38,647 nucleotides of DNA, from contig CAJMNO010000023.1 in the NCBI GenBank assembly GCA_905214865.1, positions 1 to 38,647 on the forward strand, given 5' to 3'. A program made the position numbers and the translations under genes. How positions within the stretch are numbered: the stretch's first letter is position 1; each line of letters starts with the position of its first letter. The notes under the pieces were generated by a model, which saw nothing but the letters and a program-made list of their open reading frames with translations, was not told the DNA's origin and ran no database searches. This stretch comes from an uncultured bacterium. Lineage in GTDB: Bacteria; Actinomycetota; Coriobacteriia; Coriobacteriales; Atopobiaceae. Shown here piece after piece: positions 15,718-23,717 of this stretch.

Positions 15718-18700
15718 ATGGCAAGGAAATTCAAGTCTATGGACGGCAACGAGGCCGCTGCATACGTCTCGTACGCCTACACCGAGGTGGCGGGCATCTA
15801 CCCGATCACGCCGTCCAGCCCCATGGCCGACCACGTCGACCAGTGGGCAGCCAAGGGCATGAAGAACATCTTCGGCACGCCCGTCAAGGTCGTCGAGATG
15901 GAGTCGGAGGGCGGAGCCTCCGGCACCGTTCACGGCTCCCTGGGCGCAGGTGCCCTCACCAGCACCTACACCGCCTCGCAGGGCCTGCTCCTCATGATTC
16001 CCAACATGTACAAGATCGCGGCGGAGCAGCTTCCCGCCGTCTTCCACGTGAGCGCCCGCACCGTCGCCACGCAGTCGCTGAACATCTTCGGTGACCACTC
16101 CGACGTCATGGCCTGCCGCCAGACCGGCTTCGCCATGCTCGCCGAGAGCAACGTCCAGCAGGTCATGGACCTCTCGCCCGTGGCGCACCTGGCCGCCGTC
16201 AAGGGCAAGACGCCCTTCCTCAACTTCTTCGACGGCTTCCGCACCTCGCACGAGATCCAGAAGGTCGCCGTGTGGGACTACAAGGACCTTGGTGACATGC
16301 TCGACATGGCCAGCGTCCAGGCGTTCCGCGACCACGCGCTCAACCCCGAGCACCCGCATGCTCGCGGCAGCCACGAGAACGGCGACACGTTCTTCCAGAA
16401 CCGCGAGGCCTGCAACACGCTCTACGACGAGCTCCCCGACGTCGTCGAGCACTACATGGACGAGATCAACAAGCGCATCGGCACCGACTACAAGCCGTTC
16501 AACTACTACGGCGCACCCGACGCCGACCGCGTCGTGGTCTGCATGGGCTCCTTCTGCGACACGCTCAAGGAGGTCATCGACTACCTCAACGCCAACGGTG
16601 AGAAGGTCGGCCTCGTCGAGGTCCACCTCTATCGCCCGTTCTCCATCAAGCACCTGGTCGCCGTCCTGCCCGAGACGGTGAAGAAGATCGCCGTCCTCGA
16701 CCGCACCAAGGAGCCCGGCTCCGTGGGCGAGCCCCTGTACGAGGACGTGGTCTCAGCCCTGTACGAGGCCGGTCTCTCCAACATCACCGTGGTGGGCGGC
16801 CGTTACGGCCTGGGCTCCAAGGACGAGCCCCCCGCGGCTGCGTTCTCGGTCTACGAGGAGCTCAAGAAGGACGAGCCCAAGCGCGAGTTCACCCTGGGCA
16901 TCGTGGACGACGTCACCAACCTGTCGCTTCCCATGGACCCCGATGCCCCCAGCACCTCCGCGCCCGGCACCATCGAGTGCAAGTTCTGGGGCCTCGGCGG
17001 CGACGGCACCGTCGGTGCGAACAAGAACTCCATCAAGATCATCGGTGACCACACCGACAAGTACGTTCAGGCGTACTTCCAGTACGACTCCAAGAAGACG
17101 GGCGGCGTGACCATCTCGCACCTTCGCTTTGGCGACTCGCCCATCCGCTCCCCGTACTACATCACCAAGGCCGACTTCGTGGCGTGCCACAACCCGTCCT
17201 ACATCGTCAAGGGCTTCAAGATGGTCCGCGACGTCAAGCCGGGCGGCACCTTCCTCGTCAACTCGCAGTGGAGCGACGAGGAGTTCGCGCGCCAGCTGCC
17301 CGCGGTCGCCAAGCGCTACATCGCCAACAACAACATCTCGGTCTACCTGATCGACGCCATCGACCTGGCCGCAAAGGTCGGCATGGGCAAGCGCACCAAC
17401 ACGGTGCTCCAGTCCGCCTTCTTCGCACTGGCCAAGGTGCTCCCCGCCGAGGACGCCCTCAAGTACATGAAGGACGCCGCCGAGAAGTCCTACGCCAAGA
17501 AGGGCCAGGCCATCGTCGAGGCCAACTGGAAGGCCATCGACGCCGGCGCCACCGCGTTCCACAAGTTCGAGGTTCCCGCCGACTGGGCAAATGCCACCGA
17601 CGAGCCCAAGGAGGTCAAGCTCGAGGGCCGCGAGGAGCTCGTCAAGCAGGTCAGGGAGCTCATGCAGCCCATCAACCAGATGGAGGGCGACAGCCTGCCC
17701 GTCTCCGCGTTCGCGGAGCACGCCGACGGCCAGTGGGAGCTTGGTGCGTCCGCGTACGAGAAGCGCGGCGTCGCCGTCATGGTCCCGCGCTGGGATCCCT
17801 CGAAGTGCATCCAGTGCAACACCTGCTCCTACGTGTGCCCGCACGCCACGATCCGCCCGGTCGTCATGACCGAGGAGGAGGCTGCCTCCGCACCCGAGGC
17901 CATGCGCACGACCGATCTCAAGGTCCCCAAGGGCACCGGCTACAAGTTCACCATCGCCGTCTCGCCGCTTGACTGCATGGGCTGCTACAACTGCGTCGCC
18001 ATGTGCCCCAAGAGCGACGTCAAGGAGGGCGGCGCCCTCACCATGGTGCCCCAGGAGGAAGAGGCCGCGCAGGCCGAGGTCTGGGACTACGGCGTCAACA
18101 AGGTCACCCAGAAGGACGAGCTCGCGGGAGACTCCAACGTCAAGGCGTCCCAGTTCCACAAGCCGCTGCTCGAGTTCTCTGGCTCCTGCGCCGGCTGCGC
18201 CGAGACCAGCTACGCTCGCCTCGTGACCCAGCTCTTCGGTGACCGCATGTTCATCTCTAACGCCACCGGCTGCTCCTCCATCTGGGGCAACCCCGCGGCG
18301 ACCTGCCCCTACACCACCGACGCCAACGGCCATGGCCCCGCTTGGAACAACTCGCTCTTCGAGGACAACGCCGAGCACGGCTTTGGCATGGAGGTCGGCT
18401 ACGAGGCGGAGCGCGACCGCGTCGTCGTGATGACGCAGGCGCTGCTCGAGTCCGACTGGGCGTCCGACGACCTCAAGGCCGCCGCAACCGCGTGGCTCGA
18501 GGCCAAGGGTGACGCCGAGGGCTCCAAGACCACCGCTGCTGAGTACGTGAGGCAGCTCGAGGCCGCTGGCACGCCCGAGGCCGAGAAGCTCCTCGCCGAG
18601 AAGTCCTTCCTCACCAAGAAGTCCTTCTGGATCTTCGGCGGCGACGGCTGGGCGTACGACATCGGCTTCGGCGGCCTGGACCACGTCCTGGCGCAGAACC

Positions 18701-19275
18701 GCGACGTCAACGTCTTCGTGTTCGACACCGAGGTGTACTCCAACACCGGCGGACAGGCGTCCAAGGCCTCTAACCTCGGCCAGGTCGCACAGTTCGCTGC
18801 CGCGGGCAAGGACACCAAGAAGAAGTCCCTCGCCGAGATCGAGATGAGCTACGGCTACGTGTACGTCGCCCAGGTCGCCATGGGTGCCAACCCCATGCAG
18901 ACCCTCAAGGCGATCCGCGAGGCCGAGGCCTACGACGGCCCGTCGCTGATCATCGGCTACAGCCCCTGCGAGATGCACAGCATCAAGAAGGGCGGCATGA
19001 TGCACTGCCAGGAGGAGATGAAGCGCGCGGTCGACTGCGGCTACTGGAACCTCTTCCGCTTCAACCCCGCCGCTGCCGAGGGCAAGAAGTTCACGCTCGA
19101 CTCCAAGGAGCCGAAGGGCGGCTATCAGGACTTCCTGATGAACGAGGCCCGCTACGCGCGCCTGACGCGCGAGTTCCCCGGCCGCGCAGAGGAGCTCTTC
19201 GCCCAGAACGAGGAGGCGGCCATGGACCGCTACGCGCACCTTCTCAAGCTCAAGGAGATGTACGCCAGCGAGTAG
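15718..19275 (+). CDS. nifJ: Pyruvate:ferredoxin (flavodoxin) oxidoreductase, single-chain
   Basis: Homodimeric cytoplasmic enzyme of 1185 aa that oxidises pyruvate with CoA to acetyl-CoA and CO2 and reduces ferredoxin. ATG 15718 follows AAGGAGAGGA, an excellent site. Domain order is canonical: N-terminal pyrimidine-binding domain ('YAYTEVAGIYPITPSSPMAD', residues 15-35), transketolase-C-like and gamma domains ('GLGGDGTVGANKNSIKII'), and a ferredoxin domain with C-I-Q-C-N-T-C-S-Y-V-C-P from residue 697 and C-M-G-C-Y-N-C-V-A-M-C-P from residue 753. The C-terminal TPP domain has G-D-G-W-A-Y-D-I-G (Gly975 onward) and 'DTEVYSNTGGQASKAS'. The fourth cluster Cys lie in 'SGSCAGCAETSYARL'. Full-length and intact, with unusually regular codon use, consistent with high expression. 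Confidence 0.97.
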   Translation: MARKFKSMDGNEAAAYVSYAYTEVAGIYPITPSSPMADHVDQWAAKGMKNIFGTPVKVVEMESEGGASGTVHGSLGAGALTSTYTASQGLLLMIPNMYKIAAEQLPAVFHVSARTVATQSLNIFGDHSDVMACRQTGFAMLAESNVQQVMDLSPVAHLAAVKGKTPFLNFFDGFRTSHEIQKVAVWDYKDLGDMLDMASVQAFRDHALNPEHPHARGSHENGDTFFQNREACNTLYDELPDVVEHYMDEINKRIGTDYKPFNYYGAPDADRVVVCMGSFCDTLKEVIDYLNANGEKVGLVEVHLYRPFSIKHLVAVLPETVKKIAVLDRTKEPGSVGEPLYEDVVSALYEAGLSNITVVGGRYGLGSKDEPPAAAFSVYEELKKDEPKREFTLGIVDDVTNLSLPMDPDAPSTSAPGTIECKFWGLGGDGTVGANKNSIKIIGDHTDKYVQAYFQYDSKKTGGVTISHLRFGDSPIRSPYYITKADFVACHNPSYIVKGFKMVRDVKPGGTFLVNSQWSDEEFARQLPAVAKRYIANNNISVYLIDAIDLAAKVGMGKRTNTVLQSAFFALAKVLPAEDALKYMKDAAEKSYAKKGQAIVEANWKAIDAGATAFHKFEVPADWANATDEPKEVKLEGREELVKQVRELMQPINQMEGDSLPVSAFAEHADGQWELGASAYEKRGVAVMVPRWDPSKCIQCNTCSYVCPHATIRPVVMTEEEAASAPEAMRTTDLKVPKGTGYKFTIAVSPLDCMGCYNCVAMCPKSDVKEGGALTMVPQEEEAAQAEVWDYGVNKVTQKDELAGDSNVKASQFHKPLLEFSGSCAGCAETSYARLVTQLFGDRMFISNATGCSSIWGNPAATCPYTTDANGHGPAWNNSLFEDNAEHGFGMEVGYEAERDRVVVMTQALLESDWASDDLKAAATAWLEAKGDAEGSKTTAAEYVRQLEAAGTPEAEKLLAEKSFLTKKSFWIFGGDGWAYDIGFGGLDHVLAQNRDVNVFVFDTEVYSNTGGQASKASNLGQVAQFAAAGKDTKKKSLAEIEMSYGYVYVAQVAMGANPMQTLKAIREAEAYDGPSLIIGYSPCEMHSIKKGGMMHCQEEMKRAVDCGYWNLFRFNPAAAEGKKFTLDSKEPKGGYQDFLMNEARYARLTREFPGRAEELFAQNEEAAMDRYAHLLKLKEMYASE

Positions 19276-19308
19276 GCCAGCAAGGCTGAGAGCCTAGCGA
19301 ACCGATGG

Positions 19309-19346
19309 GGCCGGACCGGGATGCATTCCCGGCCCGGCCTTTCTCG
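19309..19346 (+). terminator. Intrinsic terminator of the PFOR gene
   Basis: GGCCGGACCGGG (19309-19320), loop ATGCATT, CCCGGCCCGGCC (19328-19339), then TTTCTCG. Eleven of twelve stem positions pair. It lies 33 bp after the stop codon. Confidence 0.85.
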
Positions 19347-19397
19347 TGCCGTCCCCATGTGCTTGAATTGGGTCGACCAGCAAGGGAGATGAGGCGC

Positions 19398-20006
19398 GTG
19401 CCAACGCCACTCAGGTATCAGGTGACCCACTACGACTGCGGCCCCACGTCGCTGCTCAACGCCCTCGCGGTGCTCTTTGACCGCGACGAGCTGCCGCCCG
19501 ACGTGCTGAAGGGCATCTACGCGCTCTCGCTCGACCGCTACTACGACGGCCTTGCCTACCACGGCGGCACGTCCGGCATGGCCATGGCGCACATCGCGTT
19601 CTGGCTCCAGGACTACGCGGACAGGACGGGCTTCCCCCTCAGGGCCCTGCGCGTCACCGGCCGGCAGGTGAGCCTGGCGGAGGGCTCACCCCTCCACGAA
19701 TGCCTCCAAAAGGGCGGGGTGGCGGTCGCCGGGGTCCGTCTGGACGTTGACCACTACGTCGCGCTCACGGGCCTTGAGGACGGTCTGGTGCGCGTCTTCG
19801 ACCCGTTCTGGAGCGCGCCGGGCGAGAAGGATTGGGGCCCTGGCGTGACGCAGATAACCGACGCCCCGTTCTCGCACAACCGGCTGATTCGCCCCGAGGT
19901 CATGGACTCCGAGTGCGACCACGAGTACTCCTTCGCCTGCGCGAGCGGTGCGGAGGCGGTCCTCATGTGGCGCACGCCCTCGTACGGGCGAGACGGCCAA
20001 GACTAG
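19398..20006 (+). CDS. C39-like papain-fold cysteine peptidase domain protein
   Basis: Stand-alone protein of about 202 aa resembling the peptidase C39 / papain-like fold used to cut leader peptides, but with no transporter, membrane segment or signal peptide. I chose GTG 19398 because AAGGGAG lies 9 bp upstream. ATG 19389 is in frame but sits only 1-2 bp from the same site. The catalytic pattern is visible: H-Y-D-C-G-P-T-S with Cys14 near the N-terminus, His119 in 'LDVDHYVALTG', and an Asp a few residues on in 'VRVFDPFW'. It lies in its own unit between two terminators, and no bacteriocin or lanthipeptide precursor is seen nearby. A cytoplasmic peptidase or a non-proteolytic member of the fold are both possible. 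Confidence 0.75.
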   Translation: MPTPLRYQVTHYDCGPTSLLNALAVLFDRDELPPDVLKGIYALSLDRYYDGLAYHGGTSGMAMAHIAFWLQDYADRTGFPLRALRVTGRQVSLAEGSPLHECLQKGGVAVAGVRLDVDHYVALTGLEDGLVRVFDPFWSAPGEKDWGPGVTQITDAPFSHNRLIRPEVMDSECDHEYSFACASGAEAVLMWRTPSYGRDGQD

Positions 20007-20007
20007 G

Positions 20008-20042
20008 GCGGCGGGCCCACCCCACTGGGATGGGCCCGCCGC
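20008..20042. terminator. Terminator between convergent C39-like and HelD genes
   Basis: GCGGCGGGCCCA (20008-20019) and TGGGCCCGCCGC (20031-20042) are perfect 12-bp arms around an 11-nt loop, 2 bp after the upstream stop. It is placed to stop transcription from both sides. On the plus strand TTCGTTCG follows. Confidence 0.75.
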
Positions 20043-20075
20043 TTCGTTCGCCTGTCAGTCTTGAGACCAGGCTTG

Positions 20076-22211
20076 CTAGTCCCTCTTGCCTTGGTGGGAG
20101 GCGAGGTAGGGGGAGAGGAGCGGGGTCATCTGGCCCTGGCTCAGGATGGTGACCTCGTGCATGGCACGGCTCGCGGCGGTGTAGAGACGCCTGCGCGCGA
20201 GGGGCTCGTCGGGGTAGACCTCGGCCTGCGCGTCGGGGATGATGACCGAGTCAAACTCCAGGCCCTTGGCGAGCCTGAGGTCCAGGGTCACCACACCCTC
20301 CTTGGGGAGCGTGTCCCCCTTGCCCACCAGCGGCGCGAGGTCACCCAGCTGCCGCGCTATCCAGTTGGCGCGGGCGCCGTCCTGGGCAACGATGGCGCAG
20401 AGCCCCTCCTTGGCGTGCGCGTTCTCTGCGGCCCTGCGCAGCACCGGCAGGTACGCCTCTGCATCGGCGGGGCACTCGCGGATGACGGGCTCCACGCCGG
20501 GGCGCTGCACCGAGCTCAGCGTCACGCGCTCCTCGGGTGGCAGCAGGCTGCAGAACAGTTCGGTGATCTCGGGAGACGAGCGGTAGCTCGTGAGTAGGCG
20601 GCACTCCTCCACGACCCCGTGGGTCTCGGCAAACACCTCGCGGATCTGCCCAAAGCCCGCGCTTCCCTCCACGATCGCCTGGTGCTGGTCGCCCAGCAGC
20701 AGGAAGTGGGCGCGCGGGAAGTAGCGGGCCAGGACCATGAGCTGGGTCTGCGTGTAGTCCTGTACCTCGTCGACCATCACGTAGCGCACGTCGTCGTCGC
20801 CCGTGCCGGTCACCAGGATCTTGAGGTACAGGTACTCAGCGGCGCTGAGGGGCCTCCCGCCCGTCAGGCGCATGCCCACGCGGTCGAGCCTGAGCCAGCT
20901 CGCGTCGTCGATCTGCTTGCGGGCGCCGCCGTACAGGAACTCGGCGTAGCGCCTGGCCAGGGCATCGGTCTCACGCTCGTCGGAGGGTGCGATCGTCTCG
21001 CCAAACACCTCCACCTGGCGTTCCACGTCCAGCCCCAGCATCTCCTCCTGCAGCTCGTCGTTCTTGGATATCTGGGTGATCCTGCGCTCGAGCTTGGAGC
21101 GCAGGTCCTCGCGTACCAGCGTCATGAGCTTGGGCCCTACGCCAAAGCGCTCGAACTTGCGCACCGACGCGGCGATGGACGACGCCTTGAGCATCGAGAG
21201 CCCGCCCTCGCGCACCTCCCTAAAGTCCTGCTCCTCCAGCGCGAGAGAGGGGAGGCCCTCCTCCAAGGCGCGGAGCGACACGCTGTCCACGTCCGCCCCG
21301 CTCGCCCTGTCCGCCAGCCCCAGCCCCGATACCCACTCGCGCCAGGTCATGATCTGCGGGTTGGACTCGCCCAGCGAGGGAAGCACCGCGTCGATGTAGC
21401 GCGCGAACACGTCGTTGGGGGAGAGGAGCACCACCTGGTCGGCCCGCAGCGTGTCCCTCTGGCCGTAGAACAGGAAGGCGATGCGCTGGAGGAGGACCGA
21501 GGTCTTGCCCGAGCCGGCGATGCCGTTGACGAGGAGGACCGGGACGTCGGAGTGGCGCACGACCTCGTTCTGCTCGCGCTGGATGGTGGCCGTGATCGCC
21601 TGGAGCTTCTCGGTGTGGTGGCGTCGGAGCGCCCCCAGCAGCAGCGAGTCCTCGATAGCCACGGTGGTGTCAAAGTAGCCGTTGAGGTGGTCGCGGGTGA
21701 TGTCGAACTGCCTGCGCAGCTCCAGGCTCACGTTGCGCGTGCGCCCGTCCACCTGGTAGGAGGTGGGGCCCATCTGCTGGTTGTAGTACGTCTCGGCGAT
21801 GGGGCTGCGCCAGTCCACGATGAGGGGGCGGCGGTTCTCGTCCGTGACGCCCGCGAGGCCGATGTAGACGTCGCGGGCCGGCCTGCCGGGGCGCATCTGC
21901 AGCCTGACCTTGGCAAAGTAGGGCTGGGCGAGAAGGGCTATGGTGCGCCTCAGCTTGTCCACGGTGAAGTCGTGGTTCTGGTTGTAGGCGTCGATGACCG
22001 AGTTGAGGGTCTCGATGGCCGCGAGCGTCTCCATGGTCTCGTCCGCGCTGCTGAAGTTGAGGCGGACCTCCTCGCTCATGTCCCTCAGGTCCTGGGCGGC
22101 CTCGCGGTGGGTGACCTCGATCTCCCTGGTGAGACTGTCGCGAATCGCCTCGAGCTTTGCATAGACCTGGCTCAGGTGGGCCTGCTCCTCGTCAAACACC
22201 GGATCGGACAT
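20076..22211 (-). CDS. helD: HelD-type UvrD-like helicase / RNA polymerase recycling factor
   Basis: Superfamily 1 ATPase of 711 aa, like HelD of Bacillus and actinobacteria, which binds RNA polymerase and releases stalled complexes. ATG at 22211 follows AGGGAGG on the minus strand. Residues 1-100 are charged and helical ('DEEQAHLSQVYAKLEAIRDSL'), matching the coiled-coil arm that enters the polymerase channel. Walker A is G-I-A-G-S-G-K-T-S (230-238). The Walker B equivalent V-D-E-V-Q-D-Y (480-486) is followed by 'LLGDQHQAI', and the C-terminal motifs include 'VVTLDLRLAKGLEFDSVII' and 'RRLYTAASRAMHEVTIL'. 'PLIVDWRSPIAETYY' is a HelD family signature. Whether it is the DNA-helicase-IV-like or polymerase-recycling class cannot be proven from sequence; the N-terminal arm favours the latter. 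Confidence 0.87.
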   Translation of the reverse strand: MSDPVFDEEQAHLSQVYAKLEAIRDSLTREIEVTHREAAQDLRDMSEEVRLNFSSADETMETLAAIETLNSVIDAYNQNHDFTVDKLRRTIALLAQPYFAKVRLQMRPGRPARDVYIGLAGVTDENRRPLIVDWRSPIAETYYNQQMGPTSYQVDGRTRNVSLELRRQFDITRDHLNGYFDTTVAIEDSLLLGALRRHHTEKLQAITATIQREQNEVVRHSDVPVLLVNGIAGSGKTSVLLQRIAFLFYGQRDTLRADQVVLLSPNDVFARYIDAVLPSLGESNPQIMTWREWVSGLGLADRASGADVDSVSLRALEEGLPSLALEEQDFREVREGGLSMLKASSIAASVRKFERFGVGPKLMTLVREDLRSKLERRITQISKNDELQEEMLGLDVERQVEVFGETIAPSDERETDALARRYAEFLYGGARKQIDDASWLRLDRVGMRLTGGRPLSAAEYLYLKILVTGTGDDDVRYVMVDEVQDYTQTQLMVLARYFPRAHFLLLGDQHQAIVEGSAGFGQIREVFAETHGVVEECRLLTSYRSSPEITELFCSLLPPEERVTLSSVQRPGVEPVIRECPADAEAYLPVLRRAAENAHAKEGLCAIVAQDGARANWIARQLGDLAPLVGKGDTLPKEGVVTLDLRLAKGLEFDSVIIPDAQAEVYPDEPLARRRLYTAASRAMHEVTILSQGQMTPLLSPYLASHQGKRD

Positions 22212-22371
22212 CGCAACCTCCCTGTGCGCTCAAGATTCCGAAGAGAAAATTCTAGACCAAGGGGAGAGGGGCTGTCCCCTCGGGGACGAGGAAGCCTTTA
22301 TGCCGCCTGCGGCCAAAACCGACCGTTCGCCAGGTTGACCAGAGATTGGCATACATTTGCCCGCGCAAGGG

Positions 22372-22377
22372 TATTAT
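22372..22377 (+). promoter_or_regulatory. Candidate -10 of the structured RNA
   Basis: TATTAT in GCAAGGGTATTATTTCAGC. TTGGCA lies 20 bp upstream (22346-22351), longer than the usual spacer, and TTGACC lies at 22335-22340. The region is AT-rich relative to its surroundings. Transcription would begin near 22384. Confidence 0.45.
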
Positions 22378-22383
22378 TTCAGC

Positions 22384-22744
22384 GAGCAAGGAAGTCGCCC
22401 CCACGGGCGGCACGGTCGGGGAGGTGGTGCCCATCAACAGCGAGGAACCGTATTCTTGGCGTCCCGTGGATGACACCGAGTGCCCCGTCTTAGCGTAGGG
22501 AGTCCCGCATCATCGGGAACATGGTAAGCGAACACGCATCGCACAAGCCAAACGGCAGACGGAAGAGCCGGTGTCGCCACGCAGGAGCTGGGCATCCAGT
22601 AATGGATGCGGGCGTGGCCAGTATGACTGACAAGTGCATAGCAAACAGGTTTTGAGACATGGCGAAACGGGTGATACCAAAGTAATCGCCAAGGTTCCAA
22701 ATCCAAGGGCGGGCGACCTGCGGGTCGCCCGCCTCGTCTTGTTT
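22384..22744 (+). ncRNA. Structured non-coding RNA (or long leader), family not identified
   Basis: No protein frame fits here, yet the stretch has a promoter-like -10 at its start, a strong intrinsic terminator at its end and nested complementarity between. A long-range helix pairs GGAAC (22444-22448) and CTTGGC (22455-22460) with the continuous strand GCCAAGGTTCC (22688-22698), enclosing about 255 nt and leaving a 6-nt bulge. Inside it, GACACCG (22472-22478) pairs with CGGTGTC (22569-22575). A two-tier hairpin has GCCACGC/GCGTGGC (22576-22582 / 22612-22618) capped by GCATCC/GGATGC (22592-22597 / 22604-22609). A small hairpin TCCCG/CGGGA lies at 22503-22518. I checked by eye for tmRNA, RNase P, SRP RNA, T-box, cobalamin and glycine riboswitch signatures and see none. 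Size and layout invite comparison with the raiA-motif RNAs of Firmicutes and Actinobacteria, but I cannot confirm that. A transcription-attenuating leader for the downstream HAD gene is the main alternative. Confidence 0.65.
22708..22744 (+). terminator. Intrinsic terminator of the structured RNA
   Basis: GGCGGGCGACC (22708-22718), loop TGCG, GGTCGCCCGCC (22723-22733), perfect 11-bp stem, followed by TCGTCTTGTTT. It lies about 70 bp upstream of the HAD phosphatase start, with no coding gene before it on this strand. It is one of the strongest terminators in the window. Confidence 0.88.
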
Positions 22745-22815
22745 GAGATAGGATGAGGTGGCCTGCCCCCGTGGCGGGATCCAACCACCAAAGGAGCAGC
22801 GAGAGGTATCCCCGC

Positions 22816-23670
22816 ATGATCAAGCTAGCGCTCACCGACATGGACGACACGCTCAAGGCGATGCGCCATCCGCGCGTGACGGACTATGCCCTGGACGCCA
22901 TTGACGCGATGCTTGCCGCCGGCCTCCACTTTGGCCCGGTGAGCGGACGCGTCCCCGACGCGATGTCGTGGATGTTCGCCGGTAGGGAGGAGTGCTACGC
23001 CACGGGCGCCTTCGTCAACGGCCAGATGGTCTACCTGGACGGAGAACTCGTGCACGAGGAGTGGCTCGATGCGGGGGAGCTCTCGCGCGTGGCGCGCTGG
23101 GCGTGCCAGAACACCACTGACGCGACGCTCGTGCTGTACGGCACCGGGGATGGCATCCCCAGCGAGAGCGGCCACTACGTCACGGGCGACCCCGCGCGCA
23201 TCGAGCGCGACCCCCAGACCTTCGGCCCTCGTGACGTGTGGGCGGAGGTCCCGGCGCACGACCAGGTCAAGGCCAACGTGTTCTGCGGCGGGGGTAGGGA
23301 GCACCTCGTCCAGGTGAGGGACGCCCTTCGAAGCGAGTTCCCCGCGTTCGACTTCGTGCTTCCCAGCAACGTCGCCCCCATCGTGGACATCATGCCCCGG
23401 GGCTGGAACAAGGGGTCGGGCGTGCGCGTCCTGGCGCAGGCCCTGGGCATCGGGCTCGACGAGGTGGCGACCTTCGGGGACTCCGAGAACGACCTGGGCA
23501 TGATAGAGGGCTTCCCCAACTCGGTCGCCGTGGGCAACGCGAGCGAGAAGGTCCGTCGCGCAGCGAAGTGGCACATCGGGAGGAGCGAGGACGACGCCGT
23601 GGCGGACGCCCTCCTCCAGATCGCCGGGGCGGCGGGGACCGGTGGCGACCCCGCGTTCATGCAGGGATAG
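22816..23670 (+). CDS. Cof-type HAD-IIB family sugar/nucleotide phosphatase
   Basis: Cytoplasmic phosphatase of 284 aa. ATG 22816 has GAGAGG at about 9 bp. HAD motif I is D-M-D-D-T (residues 8-12) with nucleophile Asp8; motif II is the Ser in 'GPVSGRVPDAMSW'. Lys in 'PRGWNKGSGVRVLAQALGI' is motif III and G-D-S-E-N-D is motif IV, binding Mg2+. The central C2B cap lies between residues 85 and 190. The family includes flavin, sugar-phosphate and pyridoxal phosphatases, so the substrate is open. It follows the structured RNA by about 70 bp and precedes xanthine phosphoribosyltransferase by 47 bp, so a nucleotide-related role is possible but is inference. Confidence 0.88.
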   Translation: MIKLALTDMDDTLKAMRHPRVTDYALDAIDAMLAAGLHFGPVSGRVPDAMSWMFAGREECYATGAFVNGQMVYLDGELVHEEWLDAGELSRVARWACQNTTDATLVLYGTGDGIPSESGHYVTGDPARIERDPQTFGPRDVWAEVPAHDQVKANVFCGGGREHLVQVRDALRSEFPAFDFVLPSNVAPIVDIMPRGWNKGSGVRVLAQALGIGLDEVATFGDSENDLGMIEGFPNSVAVGNASEKVRRAAKWHIGRSEDDAVADALLQIAGAAGTGGDPAFMQG

Positions 23671-23717
23671 GAGCGACTGGGGCCAGGGTGCTCCGTGCGA
23701 CGAGGGGAGGGGGAGCC

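Noticed and set aside
16753..19239. Very long open frame antisense to PFOR (828 codons)
   Set aside because: Long antisense frames are expected opposite highly biased GC-rich genes; it encodes only Leu/Val/Gly/His-rich noise, whereas the PFOR strand is unmistakable.
22690..22702. tRNA T-loop (GGTTCCAAATCC)
   Set aside because: Superficial similarity only; no acceptor stem, D-loop or anticodon arm, and the bases take part in the long-range helix and the terminator lead-in.
22384..22744. tmRNA, RNase P RNA, SRP RNA, T-box or cobalamin riboswitch
   Set aside because: Signature sequences are missing: no tRNA-like ends with tag frame, no GAGGAAAGTCC core, no GGAAGGAAGCAG-type SRP loop, no GGTGGTACCGCG, no B12 box.
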